In this document: positions 56,389 to 64,000 of the stretch, piece by piece
Layout: each line of letters starts with the position of its first letter
Position numbering within the stretch: position 1 is the first letter of the stretch
Assembly: GCF_018446385.1 (NCBI RefSeq)
Contig: NC_055986.1
Span: forward strand, 101,961,344-102,025,343
DNA from: Zingiber officinale
Taxonomy: Eukaryota > Streptophyta > Magnoliopsida > Zingiberales > Zingiberaceae
Direction of reading: 5' to 3'
DNA: 64,000 bases
Position numbers and translations under genes: made by a program
The notes under the pieces: model-generated
Database searches by the model: none
Seen by the model: only the letters and a program-made list of their open reading frames with translations
Told to the model about the DNA's origin: nothing

Positions 56389-58046
56389 ATTGGTATCAGA
56401 GCTAGGGTTTTCTTTTGTGTGTTTGGTTTTCAAATTAATTATGCATATGTCATACATAATTTAGGTAGGATAATGGTAGGATATGCTAACTTTTTGGTTG
56501 CAGGCTCCAACTATTATGATTTATAGATGTTGTGTGTGATTGGACCCTTGGATATGTCAAGGGCATTATTTTGTGTGTGCATGATTGTATGTAACTAATA
56601 TAGCAGGAGCTGTATTAGCCCTAGGATTTTAGAATTTTATTTTCGATCTAGATTACATGTACATTCCTTCGAGGAATATAGGATCGATATATGTAAAATT
56701 CTATTTTTATCGCGGATCGAATACTTGCAAGGCGTGGTACTTTTGAAGCACTAGAGGCGCAGCGGAATAAGAAGCAAGATAGATGCGACGACTAAACCCG
56801 ATGGCGGTGTCTAAAGATGGCAGCAGCTAGGGTTGGAGCACACGGAGAACAGTGATGAAAAAGGCCATAATAGTTGAAAAATTAATTTTCATGTTTATTG
56901 ATTTTATTTACTGTGATGTGTGTGTGTGCATGTGATGTATGCTAGCATAGGTTAAAATTCCTCACCTTAAATAACTAAGTGGGAGAGAGATTTTTAAAAA
57001 TAAATTCCACGGTCTCCATTACTGGTTTGTAAGTGATGCAAACAAACTTGTGCGTTGGCTCTGAGTGTCTTCATCCATATCGGATGAGTTTGTTTGCGGA
57101 TCAATAGATCAAACTTCCATTCTGGATGACTATAGAAAATTAACTAAAAGCGTGTGATCTTCCCCATAGGAAGGGGCACAATCTTATTTAATAGACTAAG
57201 TGTCAAGTAATGGTATACACTTAGACACATTTAATAGTATCCTCCCCATCGGAGTCACTGCTATTATTTGTGTGACCAAAGAAAAACCAACTATTAATTT
57301 GTCAAAAAGATAAGTTGACAGGATAATAAAATTAAAACCCCCTCTTACAAATGTTTGGTTTTGTATACGTCCACACTATCGTGGCATACAAAATTCACGG
57401 TGTATGAGGTAATTTTATTTGTTAGGTTGACAAGAAAATAAAATTAATGGAAAAAACCCCTCTTACAAATGTTTGGTTTTGTATACGTCCACACTATCAT
57501 GACATACAAAATTCACGGTGTTTGAGGTAATTTTATTTGTCATAAAGATTTATTGACAAGATAATTAATGGGTAAAACCCTCCCCTTACAAATGTTTGAA
57601 TTTGTATACGTCCACACTATCGTGGCATGCATAATTCCTGGTGTTTGAGGTGTTGGTGAATTTAAATAATATTGTTTGAGGAATCAATGTTATTTTAAAT
57701 TCAAAGATTTGACCAAATATTTGATCAAAGATAGACCAACTATTAATTTTATTTGTCATAAAGTTAGGTTGACAAGATAATAAAATTAATGGATAAAATC
57801 TCCTCTTTGATTTTGTATACGTCCACACTATTGTGGCATACAAAATTCACGGGGATTTTAAGGTGTTAGGTCTTGACCAAATATTTTTGTGATTCTTAGG
57901 ATTTCATATATTTGTCAATCCCCTAGTTGTTATACTATAGAATAGACTTAGAAGTCCCAATTATAATAATTGGAAATAGGACTTGGACATTAAGGTAGAC
58001 TGTCCTCTTAGAACTGAGAACAATATAGGTGTATTTTATTCATTAG
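56389..58046 (+). other. Leader of copia copy B
   Basis: Primer site at 56391-56402, then 1.6 kb without an open frame where gag would be expected. It holds the tandem repeats at 57285-57860. Sequence to 57650 parallels the leader after LTR A. Confidence 0.6.
57285..57860 (+). repeat. Tandem repeats of about 120-130 bp in the copia leader
   Basis: Four diverged copies share the phrases ACAAATGTTTG, TTTGTATACGTCCACACTAT and AAAATTCACGGTG (CACACTATCGTGGCAT in most). Copy starts are near 57286, 57406, 57525 and 57731. The same unit occurs about twice in the leader after LTR A (44110-44245 and 44316-44419). Confidence 0.8.
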
Positions 58047-61000
58047 TTGATAAATGATTAGTGGTGTTATCTACCGGTACCTGGTGTGTAGATACGGGAG
58101 CCACTGATTATGTCTGCAATTCATTCCAGGGGTTCTAGGAAACCCGACAACTATATGAAGGGAAAATACCGTCTACATGGGCATTGCTGTAAAAGTAGTA
58201 GCTGTTGCAGTGGGAGATGTTTATCCTCTGATAGGAATAAAATATGGATTTTTCAGAAATTGTCTTTACGTACTAAGTTTAGAAAGAACCTGATTTCAAT
58301 TTCTAAACTATTAAAGAATAGATATTGTATCTATTTTGATAACAAAGTTGTTATCGAGAAAATAAGAAAGATATCCGTTCTGGTACGTTGGTTGGCAATT
58401 TGTAAATCCAATAACTCCCAAGATGCAATAAATGGAAATTAATAACACATCTTCTAACTTTAAGAGAAAGCAACCTTCGGAAATGAACCAATCACATCTT
58501 TGGCAGTCTAAGGCTAGGTTAGATTAACTTGAGTAGGATTCAAAGGATAATAACCAATGAACTCTTGGGTTCATTGGTAGTGGAAATCTTTCCAACCTGC
58601 GGATCTTACTTGGAACGAAAAATAACCAAGAAGCTTTTAAATCTAAGGGGTATAGAGCCGAAAATGTGTTGGAATTGGTTCATTCTGATTTGTGTGCTCC
58701 TATGACTATCCAGACAAGAGGTAGTTTCGAATATTTCATCTATTTTATAGACAACTATTCGAGATACAAATACATTTACTTGATGTGCCGCAAGTCTAAG
58801 TGCTTTGATTAGTTCAAAGAGTACGAGGTTGGTACGGAGAAACGTCAAAGTAAAAGTATCAAGACACTACGGTGAGATCGTAGTGACGAGCACCTCTTAG
58901 GAGAGTTTAGGAGTCGCTTATCAGATGTCGGGATTCAATCCCAACTGGCTGCACCTGGTACACCCCAATAGAATGGTGTAGTAGAACGAAGGAATAGGAC
59001 TCTTATGGAAATAGTTAGATCAATGATGAGTTATTCAGAATTACCAAAATTTGTTTTAAGAATATACACTGGAAACGGAAGTGAACATAGTACCTTCTAA
59101 GTCAGAACTCTCTACTCCCATAGAATTACAGAATGAGCATAAGCCTAGTCTGAAGCATATTCGAATTTGGGTGGTCTAACACATGAGAGACACTGATAAG
59201 TTGGACAGGAGTTCACTTGTTTGTGAGTCATCCTAGAGAAACGAAAGGAGGTTTATAGTCCTTAAAATCAGAAGGTCATTGTTAGCACCAATGTCTGATT
59301 TTAGAAGAGGACTATACTATGAATCATAAGCCCATGAGTAAAAATTGTTCTTAAGGAAATTAAAGGACACGTCTAATCTAGTACCAACTGTATAAGATGA
59401 AATATCACAAGAAACTGCAACACGTATCACAAATGATACACAATTGCAGAAAGTGTCTCGTCGTAGTGGGAGGGTTGTTAGGCAACCTAAAAGATTCATG
59501 TTTTGGGAGAGTCTTTGGACTTGATCCCTGGTGGACATGAACCTGATCCTCGGATATATGACGAAGCACTCTAAGATAGAGATGCAACATCTTTGCAAAG
59601 AGCAATGAATACAGAATTAGAATATATGTATTCTAATAGAGTCTGGGAGCTTATAAAATCACCAAATGGTGTAAAAGCCATTGAGTGAAAATAAGACTAC
59701 AATAGGAAAAGAGGGATAGACAGGAAGGTAGAAAATTTCATAGCAAGGTTTGTTGAAAAAGGAAACTTTTTTCACCGGTAGCCATGTTTAAGTCTCTCCG
59801 GATTCTTTTATCTATTGTTACTCATATGGACTATGAGATTTGGCAAGTGGATGTCAAGACAGCTTTCCTTAATAGAAGTCTTGAAGAAAATATCCATATA
59901 AAGCAACCAGAAGGGTTCATTGCAAAGGGCAAAGTGCATCTTGTATGCAAGCTCAATCAGTCTATGGACTGAAGCAAAGCTTCAAGATCTTGGAACATCC
60001 GGTTTAATAAAGTAATCCAGACCTATGGATTTATTTAATAACCGGATGAGTCTTGTGTATACAAGAAGTGTGATGAAAACGTGGTGGTATTTCTTGTACT
60101 ATACATAGATAATATTTTTGGTAGTTGAAAACAATATCAAAGTGTTGTTGGAAGTAAGGGTATGGTTGTCCAAACAAATTCGATATAAAGGACTTGGGAG
60201 AATGCACATATTCTTGGGATTAAAGTAAAAAGGGATCACAAGAAAAGAATGTTGTGCTTATCCCGAGCTTCATAAATCGATACAATCCTAGTTCATTATA
60301 GCATACAAGACTCCAAGAAAGGTATTCTACCTTTTAGGCATGGAGTAGCTTTATCTAATGAGATGTCTCCGAAGACATCAAAAGAGATAGAAGAAATAAA
60401 GGCAGTTCTTTATGCTTCGGCTATTAGAAGCCTAATGTATGCTACAAACAAGACCAGATATCTGTTTTGCCATGTGCATGTTTAGCAGATATCAAAGTAA
60501 TCCTGGACAAGGACATTGGACTGCTGTAAAGCATATACCTTAGAGGGACAAGAAATTATATGCTAGTTTACAAGGCAGATAATTTGATCCCTGTGGGTTA
60601 CATGGATTTTTTATTTCTAATCAGATAAGGACAATAGTAAATCGACCTCGGGGTTTTATGTTTACTTTAGGAGGTAAAGCCATAACTATGGAGGAGTGTT
60701 AAGCAAAGGTGTTTTTTCGGACTCCACCATAGAAGCTGAGTATGTGGCAGCCTCTAAGGCAGCCACAGAAGTTATATGGCTTAGAAACTTCATGATGGAC
60801 TTAGACATGATGTCTGGTTTGTCCAAAAATTATTACAATTTATTGTAATAATAGTGGTGCAGTAGCAAACCCGAAGAAACCATAAGTCCATTAGGCAAGT
60901 AAAACACAATAGAGTGCAAGTACCACCCAATACAAGAAATTGTATAAATGAGGAGAAGTTGTTGTCGTCTAGATTGCATCAAGTGATAACCTGGAAGATC

Positions 61001-61100
61001 CTTTTACTAAGGCCCTTAAGGCAAGAACTTTTGATGGGCATGTTGAAGGATAGGGAATCAGATGTATGGAAGGATATATGGCAGCATAGTCTTTTAGTAT
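58047..61100 (+). pseudogene. copia copy B pol (protease, integrase, RT, RNase H), heavily decayed
   Basis: The protease is recognisable as GTWCVDTGATDYVCNSFQGF at 58075-58134, with the catalytic DTGA intact. The integrase core follows as ENVLELVHSDLCAPMTIQTR (about 58660-58715) and NGVVERRNRTLMEIVRSMM (about 58974-59030). The RT is seen at about 59784-59960 (VDVKTAFLNRSLEENIHIKQ), with a YIDN in place of YVDD at about 60100-60115. RNase H has STIEAEYVAASKAATEVIWL near 60721-60780. Stops and frameshifts occur in nearly every 100-150 bases, and the RT active-site Asp is changed, so it is inactive. Confidence 0.8.
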
Positions 61101-61111
61101 AAGTGGGAGAT
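61101..61111 (+). other. Polypurine tract of copia copy B
   Basis: AAGTGGGAGAT precedes the TGTTAGAGTG start of LTR C at 61112. Confidence 0.85.
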
Positions 61112-63533
61112 TGTTAGAGTGTATACTAAAAACCTAGCTTTTGTATAAATATTTATTTAAAAATAAAGAATCACAATGGTCAAATACCTACATTTATATG
61201 TTAAGTGTACTTGTTCAATTAATTTATATCGAAGATAACATGGTGTGTGGTGTCACACACAGAAGATCATGTTATCAGTTCTTTATAAATTATAAATAGT
61301 TGTTCACGACTAAGATGGAAAGGAACAAACCGTTGGAATAGTCGTAGTGTAATTAAGTATTAGTTTATCTTGACTAATAAATTACACTAGTACACTCTAA
61401 GTGTATTGAGTAGGACCATTTAAGGCAAGTTCTTTTTATACTGACTTAATAAAAGAACGAGACCTTAGTTATTATAAAAGTGTGTGCTTTTAATCCTAAT
61501 ATAATAATAAGCACATATATTCAGTATTTATTTCTTTGACTTATCAAAAGGTGAGATTTAGCTCGATAAATCAATAGGCCCGATAAGTTGGAAAATGATA
61601 TTAATTATAGTGTGTGTTGTTGATTATAGAAGGAAACTGTGTCCTAGTTATCTAGGTTGAGAATGTCCCCAAGAGGAGCTCATAAGGATTGTCATGTCAA
61701 ACCTTGCAGGTGGACTTAGTCCGACATGACAATAAAGTTGAGTGGTACTACTCTTAGAGATAGATGTTAATTAAATGAGTTGTCAGTAACTCATTAAATT
61801 AATGGACATTCGATATCTTAAACACAGGGAGACTAACACACTCATGATAAGAAGGAGCCCATAATATAATTTGGGATTGGTGCGGTAGTGCAACAATAAC
61901 TCTCTAGTGGAATGAGTTATTGTTGTTGAACTTGAGTTGTGTGTTTGGGGCGAACACGGGATACTCAAGCTCGTCGGAAGGCCAAAATCAATTTCTCCTC
62001 TAGGTCCCTGTTGTAGCCTCATTAAAGCCTTAAGTCCATCCAAATAAAAGCTCATCTTGGTGTCCAAGAAGGGGGTTGGCCCAAGGCTTGGTGACCAAGC
62101 CAAGGGTCGGCCACCATCTCCTTAAGAGGGCCGACCCTTTTTGCTTGGTGACCAAGCAAATAGGGGCCGACCATAATAAATTCAAATAGGAGGGGTGTTT
62201 TTAATTTTTAAAATCTTCTCTTTGTAGAAAACTACAAGTTTAAAAGAAGGATTTTAAATTTACAAAACTTTCCTTATTTGAATTAGGCCACATGGTTTAA
62301 AAGAGAGTTTTAAAAGTTTTAAAACTTTCCTTATTTAACCATCCTCATGGTTTTTTTAAAAGAGAATTTTAAATTTAAAACTTTCCTTTTTATAACCATG
62401 TTAAAAAAGGAAATTTTAGAAGAGAAGTTTTAAATTTTAAAACATGATTTTAATTTTTAAAACTTTCCTTTTTTAACATCCACAATAGGAAAGAGAGCTT
62501 GTAAAATTTTATAAGAGGATTTCTTCTTTTATAAAATTTTATAAAAATTATTTTTCTCCTTGATGATGTGGCCGGCCACCCTTGCTTGGTGCCCAAGCAA
62601 GGGGCCGCCCAATCAATCCATGATTGATGATTGAATCAATCAAGAGAAAAGAAAAGGAAAAATAAAAAGGAAAAAGGAAAAACAAGAGGAAGATTTTAAT
62701 TTTTTTGTAAAAGTCTTTCCTTATTTGCCTTGGGAAAGTAATATAAAAGAAGGGGATGGGAGGCCTCATGAGATAACAATTCTTATTTATCTTGTTGGAG
62801 CTCTTCATTGTGGTCAGCCCCTCTCTTCTCTCTTTTCCCCTTGCTCTCTTTTGCTCCTTGGTGGTGGTGGTGGCCGAATACTAGAGAAGGAGGAAGAAGG
62901 CTTTGGGTGATGTTCATCTTGGAGGATCGTCGCCCACACGACGTCCAAGGCGAGGCGAGGAATACGGCAGAAGATCTCAAAGTTATTAGCATACAAAGAA
63001 AAGGTATAACTAGTAATTGTTTTCCGCATCATGCTAGTTATTTTTCTTTGTAAGAATTCCAAACACAAGAGGTATTAGATTCTAGTTTTTCTAATTTGTT
63101 ATTCGAGTTTGTGTTTTTTTTTATTTTTCGAATTTGTGATTCGATTGTTCCTTTTGGTTAAACCTAGAGTTATATAAGAAAATTAAATATTAGCTTTCCT
63201 TAAAAGGCTTTGTCTAGACGGTGGTGGGTGCTCCCATACCCAAGAAGGCCATGTGCCTTGCCATGCAGTCCTGGAAGCCAATTTTAGAAATTAATATTTA
63301 ATTAAATTTATAACATAGGTGGATTTGGATCAATAGTGTTATGTTCCGCTTGCGATCCAAGTCTAAACCATTAAGAACAGATAAGTTAAATTTGGAATCA
63401 ATAATGTTAAGTTTCGTTTGCGATTCCTAATTTAACTTTTAAAGAACACAATAGGTTGTTTATGAAAGGTTCGACACTTGTACAAAATTTTTGTACAATG
63501 GAACCGGTACGATCTTCCTAGGACCAACCAACA
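61112..63533 (+). repeat. copia LTR C (uninterrupted)
   Basis: 2422 bp from TGTTAGAGTGTATAC to CCAACCAACA. It is the only LTR of the three without an insertion and serves as the template for defining A and B. TATA box at 62742-62749. Dyads of the GCTTGGTGACCAAGC type lie near 62086, 62142 and 62583. Confidence 0.9.
62742..62749 (+). promoter_or_regulatory. TATA box of copia LTR C
   Basis: TATAAAAG, at the same position within the LTR as 46048-46055. Confidence 0.6.
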
Positions 63534-64000
63534 TAAATATGTTTAGTGGTGTTATCTACTGGTACCTGGTGTGTAGATACGGAGCCACTAATTATGTCTG
63601 CAATACATTGCAGGGGTTCCAGGAAACTCGATGACTACATAAAGAGAAGATTACCATCTACATAGGCAATGCTACGAAAGTGGCGGCTATTGTAGTGGGA
63701 GATATTTATCTATATTAAGATAGGAATAATATATTGATTTTGAGAAATTATCTTTATGTACCAAGTTTTAGAAAGAACTTGATTTCAGTTTTTAAACTTT
63801 TATGAATGGATATTCTGTTTCTTTAGATGACAAAGTTGTTGTCAAGGAAAATAAGGAAGTTATTTGTTCTGGTACATTGGTTGACAATTTATACACTCTT
63901 AATCCAATAACTCCCATGATGCAATAAACGAAAATTAAATAACTCATTTTCTAAAACTAATAAGAGAAAGGAGCCTTCGAAAATGAACCAAAATATATCT
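63534..64000 (+). pseudogene. Start of a third copia internal region (protease part), cut by the window end
   Basis: It matches 58047-58460 and includes the protease region, where one base is missing in the DTGA motif (GATACGGAGCC against GATACGGGAGCC). It joins LTR C directly, without primer site or leader. Further downstream lies outside the window. Confidence 0.75.

Larger units (their letters stand above)
38542..64000 (+). mobile_element. Tandem run of a Ty1/copia family (three LTRs, three internal regions)
   Basis: Three LTRs of the same family in the same orientation alternate with internal sequence: LTR A (38542-43253), leader only (43254-44419), LTR B (44420-56388), a full internal region (56389-61111), LTR C (61112-63533), then internal sequence again to the window end. 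Net LTR lengths after removing insertions are about 2442, 2421 and 2422 bp. Unequal recombination between neighbouring copies or insertion-site reuse could produce this. The leader after LTR A lacks pol and runs straight into LTR B; the one after LTR C lacks the primer site and leader. Confidence 0.8.

Overview
The window is a repeat-dominated stretch of a flowering-plant nuclear genome. The evidence is a plant-type 5S rRNA sequence, a Cassandra-type TRIM whose LTRs carry 5S-derived sequence, a degenerate Au-type SINE, Ty3/gypsy elements of the Tat and chromodomain (Tekay-like) lineages, several Ty1/copia elements and a CACTA transposon. The species cannot be fixed from sequence alone; a large monocot genome is plausible. 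I see no intact host gene. The only clear host-gene remnants are two exons of a WDR89-like WD-repeat gene and a PPR first exon captured by the CACTA element.

Layout. 1-1261: AT-rich flank with one weak exon candidate. 1262-11771: a decayed Tat-lineage gypsy element, split by a solo LTR (3328-5008, target duplication AACAC) and by a minus-strand gag-only LTR element of the TR-GAG type (5412-9371, duplication GGAGG). 11772-24172: a small LTR element with TRIM-like LTRs whose interior is a 39-bp tandem repeat. That repeat is interrupted by an 11.4-kb composite (12370-23726): a Tekay-like element, then a full-length 5S rRNA copy, then a Cassandra TRIM in reverse orientation, all between one pair of ATGCT duplications. 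24173-27909: low-copy DNA with the WDR89-like pseudogene and the SINE. About 27910-38222: a decayed Ty1/copia element holding a MITE (28527-28750) and a CACTA transposon (30690-34947, duplication TAA). The CACTA carries a five-exon Ulp1-type protease module and, upstream on the same strand, the captured PPR exon.

38542-64000: a head-to-tail run of one copia family as LTR-internal-LTR-internal-LTR-internal (LTRs of about 2.42 kb at 38542, 44420 and 61112). The first LTR holds a reverse-oriented solo LTR of a Tekay family (40029-42293, duplication GTTAT). The second holds a complete, young but defective element of that same family (46066-55608, duplication GAGGG).

The most unusual points are: (1) the Tekay-5S-Cassandra composite that appears to have integrated as a single unit; (2) clusters of near-perfect palindromes in the LTRs, whose arms differ between relatives but stay self-complementary, and which recur in unrelated LTR families; (3) the CACTA element whose PPR mitochondrial-type first exon and Ulp1 exons are phase-compatible. 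All coordinates and alignments were made by eye.
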